From Mnemiopsis leidyi (lineage: Eukaryota > Ctenophora > Tentaculata > Lobata > Bolinopsidae): DNA of 38,623 bases. A program made the position numbers and the translations under genes. Location of the stretch: the NCBI GenBank assembly GCA_000226015.1, contig JH153596.1, forward strand, positions 219,470-258,092, read 5' to 3'. The notes under the pieces were generated by a model. The model was not told the origin of the DNA, did not search any database, and worked only from the letters and a program-made list of their open reading frames with translations. This document shows positions 29,590 through 38,623 of this stretch, piece by piece; within the stretch, counting starts at the first letter, position 1, and the number at the start of each line of letters is the position of its first letter.

Positions 29590-32500
29590 TCACGTTAAAA
29601 AGTCGGGTATAGTGTCTTTACTACAAGGCTCTATCAAAGTGTCTAACAAAGAATTCCCATTGATAAGTTTTGTGGTAGCAATAGTGAAAGTGGCATTGTT
29701 TGGATGATGTTGCGCAAGGAAGCGCAGCGCACTGACTTCTGCGTATGTACATCCCCCCAGGAAGTAAACTAAAGTGTGGTTATCTGAGTGTTCTAATCGG
29801 TCCTGAAGGTACACTGTTAAGTTTTTATTCATAAAACAGTTTGTTGATGTAAACGATGATTCAATCAACATACCCATGAAGTTTACGCAATTTCTCGGCA
29901 AGGGTTTAAATCTTTTGAACGGTCTACAGTAGAAATGTTAGACAGCCGATAAAGAATACCTGAGTTGTACTGAGCTTCTGGTGGTCGTTGAAAGCGGGTC
30001 CAGGAAGATGTTTGACCATGTCTGCAAGGTACTTCAGTCCGGACCGTTGTGTCATCCAGTTAACAAGGCGCACTGTTAACGGCGCATACCCACTGTGTAC
30101 ATACGCAATGTCGTTTGGTTCTCTCTGTTAATGTTATGAGGTGTTGGTGGGGTAGCTTTCGTTATATTTTTGACATTGTTTAGTATGTTTATATCTCATC
30201 TCGATTCAATACAAACGACAACTAATCACTTCTGGGACTTGGGAGGCTCTGTAAGGTTGAGTAGAGGGAAATAGACTTTTGGTGTGTAAACATGCACCTT
30301 AATAATGATAAGTTATTGCTATACGTGACGAAGTATCACAAGTAAAATATAAAGATAAACTCGCCTCATTAACATTATTGACTGTAAGATTCAAAGTTGA
30401 CCTCAGGATTGGATACGACTTTTTGGGAGTTTTCTCTTGAGTGTATAACAGTCCACATTTCTCCAACCTGATTTAGGAAGGAGCAGGGTATGTTATCAAT
30501 CTTGTTAATTTCAATACCCGCTATCTACCTTAGAGGACATTCGAGAGATATTAAACTTGTTAAGATATTAAACCTCTTATAGGCATCTAGACGAGGGAAA
30601 GTCAGAATAACAATACCTGTCGAAAGTTATGAGGTGGTGGTAGCCGTACGACTGTATTATCTCACGTTTATAAAACTCTGAAAAAGTGGAACAATTGCCC
30701 GGATTAATGCAATTCACCATGTATTAGTCTCCAGAAATTCTAGGAGAAAAAATTCAAACTGTGCAATCAGTAGCAGAATTTGCCCTCCTCAATCTTGAAA
30801 GATCTGGACCAGTCCAATACCCATATGACCATATTCTATTATCGCTAGAGTGCATTATTTATCATTTCAAAACTTGTTCAACTTGAAAACATAAGGCAGG
30901 GATGTCTCACCTATGACTTTAGGTTTCAAGCCATCTGCTGCAATACACTGAATACAAAGTAATCGGAGCACCTTTTTAATGGGCTCCTGCTTGTATATCA
31001 TCTCCTGGGAAACGAATCTTGTTAACTATGTTGAAAATATTTCTTAACAGGCAGGGGATAAGTACACTTTGGAACGTTTTTTTAATGAAAAAAAAACAGT
31101 TCGATTCGGGAGTAGGTACAATAACAAGTTGCAAGAAAATGCCAACCTCAATGTCTTCGTTAATTCTGTCAACCTCAATTCCTTCTCTGAGAACTTGTTC
31201 AATTCCCAGGGTATGACGGAAAGCTCTGTTATCAATTTTGTTTTTAACCTGCATTGTCCAGTGGGTTTAAAACTGGTTAAACGTAATATCAACAAAATTT
31301 TGTAAAACGTATTGAGTTTTAGGGCCATGATAGAAGATCAAATTCAATGCAACAAGTAAGACGACCCTCTTGTTAACTGATAATAAAAGAAGAGCCTAAC
31401 CAATCCGGCAATGGCAGTCTGTATTTCTAAAGATTTCCGCTCTGCTTGCATGTGGGGCAGCTTGCTCACAAACTGCTTTAACTGTTGAAGTGACTTGGCA
31501 TCGTTCTTTTCGTTGTACGCAGCACTTATTTGCTTTGCCTGCAATTATTTTTTTCTTTGTCAAGATTAAAAAAAGGGAAAAATTCAACATTTCCCATAAC
31601 AATTGAATGATAAAATTACAATTTTTATTACAAATTTATAACATGCCTGACCTTTTTACCCAAGAAAGGACCAAGTGACATTGAAGTTTAGATCCCTGGC
31701 AGTGTTGAAAATACTATCATTGGAAGTAAGGAGAATCTGCTTGGGTTTAATATCCTCCTGTTGAGCTAGCTCCTCTTCAGAAAGAAATGGTTTGCCAGGG
31801 AACGTAGCGGTGTTGTTTCTGATACCAAACAGCTCATCTATGAGTCCCTCGTATGTGAGTTGTGTGGATAGAGGTGTGATCAGGTCTACTCTCCGATCTA
31901 TCAGTACCAAGTTCTCAATACGTGGAGTGAGTGGTTTTTCGTGTGCTGCTCCTTCTTTTCGCATTCTCTGGATCATTTTGTTTACCTGAGAAAAAAATCT
32001 GGTCTAAGAGATCTTGTAAGTTGTAAACCATCTGAAGTTTATTTGGGATATGGAGAATCTTGACTTTTTTAATCTACACAGTCAATCAAAAAAGGCATTT
32101 TTGATTACCCTTCAGCTTTAAACTTACTTTAGCAGCACTTGGCCCAATTCCAATAATATTAGGGAAGAATCCAAAATAGGACTGTAAGGACATCAGAGAA
32201 CGTGAAACTTGATATAGGCAGCTATCATCTAGTTCAGTGCACATTTCTTTAAACCCCAGAGGATACTCCAATGTTAAAAGATCGTGATCAAATGGAATTA
32301 AATCCAATTCTAGTTCCAAAATATTCTTGAATTCACCAATGATATTGTACTTTTCCAGCCGCTGGGTACACATAGTCGACTTCCTCGATACAAAGATAAT
32401 GTGAAAATCTATTTTCTCCCTCTGAGCAACCGAGACAGAGCGAATAGCCTTGTGAATCATGTCAATCATAGGTAGATTTGGCCTGAAGGATGAATAACAT

Positions 32501-33341
32501 TAGTCAGAGTTTTTTAATCATTTTTCTGAGGTAAGGTCTCTGATGGTAATTTGTAACACTTTAAAGGAGACTGAAATTAACATGCTTATTTGCATAACTG
32601 AGGAGTAGTCAGAATTAAGTAAACAAATTTCCGACTCCTCCACACAACCTCTGAATTCTTCAAATTAAAAACTTCCTCTATATGTCAGGGTTTAAGCTTT
32701 AAGGAAGAATGTTGCAATATCTGATGGATCATTAACGAAAGAAGAGGTTGGCCAGTGCAGTTGCTGTTCCTTACAACAACCTCAAACTAAATTCTTATCT
32801 CAGCAGTAGTAAGAAATGCATTCCTTAACAGCTTAACCAAGTATATATCAACTTGAGTAGTTTAAGGTACAAGCTGAGAAAGAACCACAACATCTTACCG
32901 TATCAACATGATAACACTTTGCCATTTATTCTCAATTACTTCGGGAGGAATGAAATCCTGCAGCTCAAACATTTTCTTGACTCCATGTTGTTTCAGAACA
33001 GCCCAATCAATGATAAGATTAAATGGCCCCTTAAGTTTAGGATCCCAGAAAATGGCCTGAAAATTAACAGGTGTAACATTCAGGGCAACTTTCAGGGAAC
33101 TACTGAATTAATAAAATTTTCTGCATTTGACAACAAATAACAGGTAGTAGAAAGCCTTGCTTGATGTTCAGTAATCAGTACTAATAAAGAACAAACGAAC
33201 GATTGGTCAGCACAACAATTTTTGATCATCAATTCAACTTACTTTGGTCCCATCACAAAGTTTAAGGTGATCCAAAAGATCCCCTTTTGCCATGTCTTTG
33301 ATAAATGTGAGTTTGATGCCATCTGTTGGATAATCCCCCAT
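29590..33341 (-). CDS. VPS33A: VPS33A, Sec1/Munc18 subunit of HOPS/CORVET, 11 exons
   Basis: VPS33A is the SM protein that templates SNARE assembly in lysosomal/endosomal tethering complexes. Exons (minus): 33341-33243, 33056-32899, 32482-32128, 31985-31652, 31538-31401, 31248-31147, 31004-30911, 30677-30617, 30467-30365, 30124-29960, 29802-29590. Allowing for one extra base near 31679 they sum to 1821 nt, 606 residues, against 596 in human. Matches run end to end: FWDPKLKGPFNLI, LDLIPFDHDLLTLE, RRVDLITPLSTQLTYEGLID, QFVSKLPHMQAERKSL, YVHSGYAPLTVRL, LVYFLGGCTYAEVSALRFL and IATTKLINGNS. VDLITPLSTQLTYEGLID favours VPS33A over VPS33B. The intron after 30365 uses a GC donor. The ATG directly follows CATCAG|G. 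Confidence 0.95.
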
Positions 33342-33614
33342 CCTGATGAAAAGATTCGTTAAAGCTGATTTTATCAATATTATAAAGCATTCTATAATAA
33401 GGTCAGAACAGGATATATAGAAATTTCAATATTAGATCAAACCATATACAAATGTTTAGCAATAAACATACTCCACCCTTAAATGACCCTGCATGTCTAT
33501 GGCAATTTGTTAAAATAGATCTTAACTGTCAGCACTCAAATTCAACAAAAACATCACTCTTTTAGTTGCTTTTCGTGTCCTTCTTTGAGGGATAGACTAA
33601 GGTGTTATTTAAAG

Positions 33615-34340
33615 TTATTTAGCATTAAATTTGCTGATTAGATCTTCAACCTTTTTCCTGCAAACAATTTTTCTCTTGCCATTGGGCAGAGGACTATTAA
33701 AAAGTGTGCCATAGGTACCATCACTAGTGTAAACACTGCAGGACGAGTGAATTTCGTTGAATCCCATTTCCCTTAAAGAGTTAATGTTAGCTTCATTGAC
33801 TCCACCTCCTGGCATAACTGTGATAGCCACTTCCTGAGATTGAGCTTGCAAAATTTTCAGTTCATTTAAACTAGAAGAAACATTTGGTCCACCACCAGTG
33901 GTCAAGATTCTAGAAAATCCAATGTCCTTTAAAGTTTTAAGAGGATTTGTATCTTTTGAAATAAAATCAAATGCTCGATGAAAAGTGCATGGAAGTTCTC
34001 GAGAAAGAGATTGCATAAAAGCATAACACGAATTTATATCAATACTTTGATCTTCATTAAGGAACCCAAAAACAAAACCATCGGCCCCATTGTCAGATAG
34101 CAATTTAGCATCGAATAACATCGTTGAGATTTCATATGAGCTGTAGGAAAAATCTCCTGAACGACATCTAATCATACAAAATACTGGAATGTTGACACGC
34201 TTCTTTACTTCCTGAAGCAGCCCCACTGATGGTGTAAGTCCACCTAATTCTAGTGCGGAGCACAGTTCAATGCGATTTGCTCCACCTTTTTCAGCCAAAA
34301 TGGCTGATTCGGCATCATCCACACAAACCTCCAATATCAT
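33615..34340 (-). CDS. CUTC: CutC-family protein
   Basis: 241 residues covering the whole CutC TIM-barrel: EVCVDDAESAILAEKGGANR at the start, IELCSALELGGLTPS, VFCMIRCRSGDF, TFHRAFDF, ILTTGGGPN and VMPGGGVNE. CutC proteins have been linked to copper handling; the biochemical activity is poorly settled. The reading frame continues upstream of the ATG (AIEIR) to an acceptor-like TATAACAG|GT, so a short extra N-terminal exon or a leader may exist, as human CUTC has about 27 extra N-terminal residues. Any upstream exon would have to lie beyond the foldback transposon that begins 130 bp away. The stop is only 273 bp before the VPS33A start on the same strand. Confidence 0.93.
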   Translation of the reverse strand: MILEVCVDDAESAILAEKGGANRIELCSALELGGLTPSVGLLQEVKKRVNIPVFCMIRCRSGDFSYSSYEISTMLFDAKLLSDNGADGFVFGFLNEDQSIDINSCYAFMQSLSRELPCTFHRAFDFISKDTNPLKTLKDIGFSRILTTGGGPNVSSSLNELKILQAQSQEVAITVMPGGGVNEANINSLREMGFNEIHSSCSVYTSDGTYGTLFNSPLPNGKRKIVCRKKVEDLISKFNAK

Positions 34341-34471
34341 TCTGATTTCAATGGCACCTGTTATAAAAGAATTACGAATGTGGGTGTTACATTCACAATG
34401 AAATAGTGAACTGGAACAGCTCAGAAACAGTAGAATTTTCGGAAAAAGTAGAATTTTTAATTACAGCATTT

Positions 34472-36111
34472 GGTCGTATGAAAGAATACCGATGCACCTC
34501 TAATGGGACCCTAACGCCCAAAAGTGCACCCCTAATGGGACCCTAGTGGGACCTTAACGGTACTCTATCACCCAAAAGTGCACCCCTAATGGGACCCGGG
34601 CGCCATGGCCCAATTGTGGCCAAGCTGGCCCAAATTGGCCCAATGTCTCATCATGGAATTTTGCACCCCTAATGGTACTCTAATGTGACCCTAATGGGAC
34701 CTTAATGGTACTCTAATGGGACCCTATTGCCGGGCCATTTTGCACCCGTAGTAGGACCGTAGTGGGACCCTAGTGCCCCTCGAACGCCAATATTTTACCA
34801 TTTCAACTATTAATCGAAAAGGTAATTCCTAGGTAATTAAGGTTTGTAAACTTGTTGATCGCAGAATTATTCGAAGTCAAGCGGCCGGCACACTTCTATT
34901 AAGTGCCCTGGCCGCTATAAAAGTGCCCTGACTGCTATTTAAGTGCCTTGGTCGTCCTCAGCTGTAAGACGGAACCCCTCTGGATCCAGCACCTCATCTG
35001 CTGTCACCATCCCTACCTCTGGACCTCCACGATCCCGCTACCGACCTTCAAGCTGTGAAGCCTGTGTGGGCCTGTACAACACTGTAAAGGATGCGGTTCT
35101 GTCTTCAACAAACGCTACATCCCTGAGGCAAGCCCTGGATGACCTCAATATACCAAAGAGAACATTCAACCGCAAGCGACCCGTAGCTGAACTATACCTA
35201 CTGGATCAGCAGGCTTTTGAGAGGGTGCGAGACGACATTGCTGCTGCTAGTGGAGGACGAACAATCAACTAGGAAAAGCTGACAAAGCAGTGCTCCGACA
35301 TCTTGAAAAGACGAGACATGCAAGTTAAACGACGAGTAGCTGTGACACAGGGGCTTTTGATTTGATTAGTTTAACTTGTAAACTTCAGTTTCAATTTGAA
35401 AATATGTAAGTATGGTATATTTAATCTTATTGTATTCTGTAATGTTTATCCTATTGATTTTTGGATTGAAAATTGTTTGTCGACCTTTTTAATTACAAAT
35501 GAATTTCATCCTGAAGAATTTTAATATCAACATAAACCTTAAAGTTAAAAAGGCACTCTTTTACTGAACAGCACCCAGGGCAGCGCATTTTACTAGCGAC
35601 CAAGGCACTTAAATAGCTGCCAGGGCACTTTTATAGCGGCCGGGGCACTTTAGTAGCGGCCAGGGCACTTAATAGAAATGTGCCGGCTGCTTGACTTCGA
35701 ATAATTCTGCGATCAACAAGTTTACAAACCTTAATTACCTAGGAATTACCTTTTCGATTAATAGTTGAAATGGTCACATATTGGCGTTCGAGGGGCACTA
35801 GGGTCCCACTACGGTCCCACTACGGGTGCAAAATGGACCGGCAATAGGGTCCCATTAGAGTACCATTAAAGGTCCCATTAGGGTCCCATTAGAGTACCAT
35901 TAGGGGTGCAAAATGCCGTGATGAGACATTGGGCCAATTTGGGCCAGCTTGGCCACAATTGGGCCATGGCGCCCAGGTCCCATTAGGGGTGCACTTTTGG
36001 GCGATAGAGTACCATTAAGGTCCCATTAAGGTCCCACTAGGGTCCCATTAGGGGTGCACTTTTGGGCGTTAGGGTCCCATTAGAGGTGCATCGGTATTCT
36101 TTCATACGACC
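34472..36111. mobile_element. Foldback DNA transposon, 1640 bp, long inverted arms, 8-bp target duplication
   Basis: Termini read GGTCGTATGAAAG...CTTTCATACGACC and are flanked by CAGCATTT on both sides (34464-34471 and 36112-36119). The left arm (34472 to about 34953) and right arm (about 35597-36111) are near-identical inverted copies of 480-515 bp. Each arm is built from subterminal units: many copies of CACCCCTAATGGGACC / GGTACTCTAATGGGACC on the outside and several TAAGTGCCCTGGCCGCTAT units on the inside. The right arm has one extra inner unit. The centre (about 640 bp) holds one short ORF but no recognisable transposase, so it is non-autonomous. The 8-bp duplication suits hAT, P or Merlin types; long repetitive arms also recall MULE/foldback elements. 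Class unresolved. Confidence 0.93.
34943..35272 (+). CDS. ORF inside the foldback transposon (no ATG)
   Basis: About 109 open codons up to a TAG at 35270-35272, starting inside the left arm without an ATG, so it must be spliced, truncated or use another start. The N-terminal third is Ser/Pro/Arg-rich. The rest is helical and looks folded: CEACVGLYNTVKDAVL, LRQALDDLNIPKRTF, RPVAELYLLDQQAFERVRDD. The sequence of motifs (a helix ending in an A-x-x-x-L pattern, I-x-R-x-T-F, then P-x-AEL) resembles, in my judgement, the C-terminal region of CCDC106-like proteins often found with transposons. No DDE residues are visible. Codon content is clearly more protein-like than its surroundings. Confidence 0.5.
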   Translation: MPWSSSAVRRNPSGSSTSSAVTIPTSGPPRSRYRPSSCEACVGLYNTVKDAVLSSTNATSLRQALDDLNIPKRTFNRKRPVAELYLLDQQAFERVRDDIAAASGGRTIN

Positions 36112-37121
36112 CAGCATTTTTTCAAACATATCATTAAATGTCTTTTATTTTGCACACTCAAGCAAAGCAATTAATGATTGAGTGCCTGGAGCACCTGGAC
36201 ACCGTGACGCGTGGCTCAGCAAGCCACCACACTGCAGATACATATATATATCAATGAAATACATAAATAAATTTACGTCTTAGTTATTCCAAAACCTTTT
36301 TCTATTTCAGACTTTATTAAACTTAAATTAAGGGAATGGACCGAATGGTCAACTGATTATAGTGATCTGCCATAGTATTGAGTTAGACCCTCATTTTAAA
36401 TGCATAACTAAATTAAGAATTAAGTTTCCAAAAACATCAGAATTGAGAATACTTGATAAAAAGAGTTCCCAATACTTCAACACTGCATAGAAATAAATAC
36501 ATACCCACTCATCAGGGACATTTGCAGTGAGGGACACTTCTCTGAAGTTTCTCTGAACTTACTTACTTATATATATTGGGAAATTGCTATATCATAATGT
36601 AATATTTAAAACTTCTTTCAACATTCAATAAAAAATTTATTTACGGATATTCATAATATCTATACTTGTCTGACTTTGCCTGGGAATCACAGTCTTTGTT
36701 GCTACGAACGGAGGCGACCAAACAGAAAGCCACGCCCCGCCTGGTAATTTTGACTTTGTCCAACCCTCTTTGGAAGGAAATAGAAGAAAACAACAAATTT
36801 TCAAGAAAACAACAATTTTATTTACAGCATTTTATTAATCAAATCATAAATTACCGGGTGTTGCGCGGCTCTCTCTACGCAACGTAACTAGCATAAATAT
36901 ATCTTATTTCCACACCCGAACAATAAAGTGATGGAGAGTGTGGGTTTTCTGACTTTGTCCGACCCTCATTCGAAGCGAATAGAGGAGAATAAAATGACGG
37001 GAGGGTGCGCGCTGCTGTACAAAGTGTGGGTTGACCCAGCGTTGAGTGCAGACGTGACGACGCGACGCGCACGTACGTCCGCAAACGCGCGTGTTGGCGT
37101 AAGGACGCACGCGCAGCTCAA

Positions 37122-37172
37122 CATCTTATATCAATGTTGTAGGTCGATAACCTACAACATTGTTATAAGATG
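37122..37172. repeat. 23-bp stem hairpin
   Basis: CATCTTATATCAATGTTGTAGGT pairs with the inverted copy at 37150-37172 with one mismatch, around a 5-nt loop CGATA. The inner part (GTAGGT...ACCTAC) resembles the small palindrome at 32-48 of this window. It lies within a CG-rich patch (37050-37120). Confidence 0.85.
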
Positions 37173-38448
37173 CATGTCTGGTCTGGCGAAGAAAAATTTC
37201 GAATAAATTTTAGACGCGCATCGCCCGTTGAATGTCAATGCACAGAAACAAATACAACATAAATAACTATCATTAATCATGTTTAATCATTATTTTTTCT
37301 TGCTATTTTATCAAATATTTATATTTATCTATTTTTAAAACTTTAAGTCGTTGTAGTGTTAAAACTTTGCTGGCTACGGGCGGGTTGTATTTAAAAATAT
37401 AGCTTTAATATTTATACGTTAATTGTTTAAGCTAAGCTAAGATAAGATAGAGTTTCAAACTCCAACACTGCATAAAAAACAAACAAATACTACTCGCTCA
37501 TCGTGGGACATTGGCAGAAACGGACACTACCAAAGCGTCGGTCTCCGCGTGCGCCAAGACCATATGAAATTAAAATTAATTGTAGAAGTGTTCCATTCTG
37601 CAACAATTAATTTCGACCTCAATGAGCGGGTACTTGCCCAATCAACCCACCCGGCAAAGACCGAATGTCATTTTGACGGTGCAAGAAATTATAAGCCCCA
37701 TGTGTCACTGCAACTGCCCGCTTGGAAAAAAACTTAAGTTCGTTATTGAAACCGTTCAACATGCTTGATGTCGTGTTCAAGTCAGATCTCATGGAGTTGA
37801 TTTTAGAATAACATTTCGGGAGGGGCCGTGATGTACAATCATAACACACTCACCCTGCATTACATTTGTGAAGATATGTATTACCGGGAAAGTAACGGCA
37901 AACGGGATTGATCACTGATAAACATGCAAGAATTTCGTGTGCTGTCATATGGCTGCATGCTGGTTGCTTAATAGGTAAAGCACTAATCAAGTCAATGCAG
38001 AGGTTGACAGATCATACCGAACTCGGCCAGGTGCCTTTCCATGAATTACCTAGAGAAATATTCTTTTCTCTAGGTCCACTCACAGTAGTCCCATTTTGTG
38101 TCACCATTTCGACCAGAGAAAATTTAGATTTTCCCCATAGCCATAATCAAAATTTTTACCATTTGACCATGGTAATATCAAAATATAAAATATAAATAAA
38201 TAATAAATAATAAATTATGATGCCAGCATCATCACACATAATCTCCTAAAAATTTCAAAAACCTTAAAAAATTTAACAATATATGACCATGGTCATGGTA
38301 AAATTTTTTAGACCTTTAACAATGAAACAATTAATGAAACAATTATATCATTTTTATGCCATTGTCATATATCAAATACAAATTTACAGAAAAAAAAGGT
38401 ATGTGTGAGCAGTGAGAATGCATGGATTTCACCCCAAGACTTGATTTC

Positions 38449-38456
38449 TATATAAG
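38449..38456 (+). promoter_or_regulatory. Candidate TATA box near the right edge
   Basis: TATATAAG is followed by GTCGCTGGGGC, a GC-richer stretch in AT-rich surroundings, as at many core promoters. A transcript would start near 38480 and run off the window. No ORF confirms it. Confidence 0.25.
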
Positions 38457-38623
38457 TCGCTGGGGCAAAGGAATGTGCGTGCTACTCGCTTTTGCTCACA
38501 CCAAAACACCAACCTAGTAAAAATTTTGAGAATAACGGCTGAAAAGAAGGAGACAAGTATTTATATCGGAATGAATGCTGGTTCAAGGCGACTTCAGGAA
38601 TCTATAGGGTGAAAGCCTTCATG

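Larger units (their letters stand above)
36112..38623. other. Right-edge region without a supported gene
   Basis: I find no exon that I can assign. The sequence near 36475-36545 (CAACACTGCATA ... GGGACATTTGCAG ... GGACACT) recurs in diverged form near 37460-37530, and CTGACTTTGTCC(A/G)ACCCTC occurs near 36752 and 36948, so the region is a patchwork of old repeats. A perfect 12-bp hairpin ACCTAGAGAAAA/TTTTCTCTAGGT lies near 38048-38075. Two GACCATGG-containing repeats lie at about 38150-38310. The last 170 bp may be a promoter (see separate entry). Confidence 0.4.

Noticed and set aside
29590-29901. Long VPS33A last exon beginning upstream of 29802
   Set aside because: Its upstream portion is out of phase with the previous exon; the acceptor CTTCAG at 29803 gives the correct phase and the conserved sequence.
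37619-37849. Minus-strand 76-codon gene
   Set aside because: No domain recognised, repeat-rich surroundings, no splice or homology support.

Overview
The window is animal nuclear DNA. Genes are split by GT-AG introns with in-frame exon joins, class A GPCR genes are intronless, there is a eukaryotic tRNA gene, and the sequence is AT-rich with many DNA-transposon relics. The gene set (VPS33A, EIF2B4, FANK1, BTB-BACK, CUTC, MINPP-type phosphatase) is metazoan. Diverged GPCRs, a reverse-transcriptase relic of a type I associate with cnidarian genomes, and splice-acceptor-like sites just 5' of many start codons suggest a non-bilaterian animal, perhaps a hydrozoan-like cnidarian. That placement is inference, not something the sequence proves.

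Left part (1-13.7 kb). A mariner-like transposase fossil is split by a 280-bp hAT-type MITE with a perfect 8-bp target duplication. A ten-exon BTB-BACK gene follows on the + strand (1446-10521, 297 codons). Its introns hold a minus-strand GPCR (3427-4431), a reverse-transcriptase relic, a GPCR fragment, and a single-exon membrane-anchored MINPP1-like phosphatase (7032-8606). Next is a single-exon gene for a helical protein with a long Gly/Ala hydrophobic hairpin (12539-13648), an architecture like alpha-helical membrane-inserting proteins.

Middle (14.0-23.6 kb). EIF2B4 (eIF2B delta) lies on the minus strand. Its introns contain, on the opposite strand, a FANK1-like gene (FN3 plus ankyrin repeats), a tRNA-Thr(CGT), a 323-bp palindromic MITE and a second GPCR.

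Right part (24.7-34.3 kb). Five minus-strand genes lie close together: CUTC, VPS33A (11 exons, 606 codons after allowing one apparent frameshift), a class II aldolase/adducin-domain protein, an unrecognised protein with a PIP box and a repeated short motif, and a KH-domain protein. With EIF2B4 they form six consecutive same-strand genes. A 1640-bp foldback DNA transposon with roughly 480-515-bp inverted arms and an 8-bp target duplication lies just upstream of CUTC. From 36.1 kb to the end I see only repeats, hairpins and a possible TATA promoter near the right edge.

The recognisable genes are housekeeping: translation-factor nucleotide exchange, lysosomal/HOPS trafficking, phosphate and metal metabolism. 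The points most worth following are the PIP-box protein with its repeated motif, the helical-hairpin protein, the foldback element with its ORF, the nested genes, and the possibility of spliced-leader trans-splicing.
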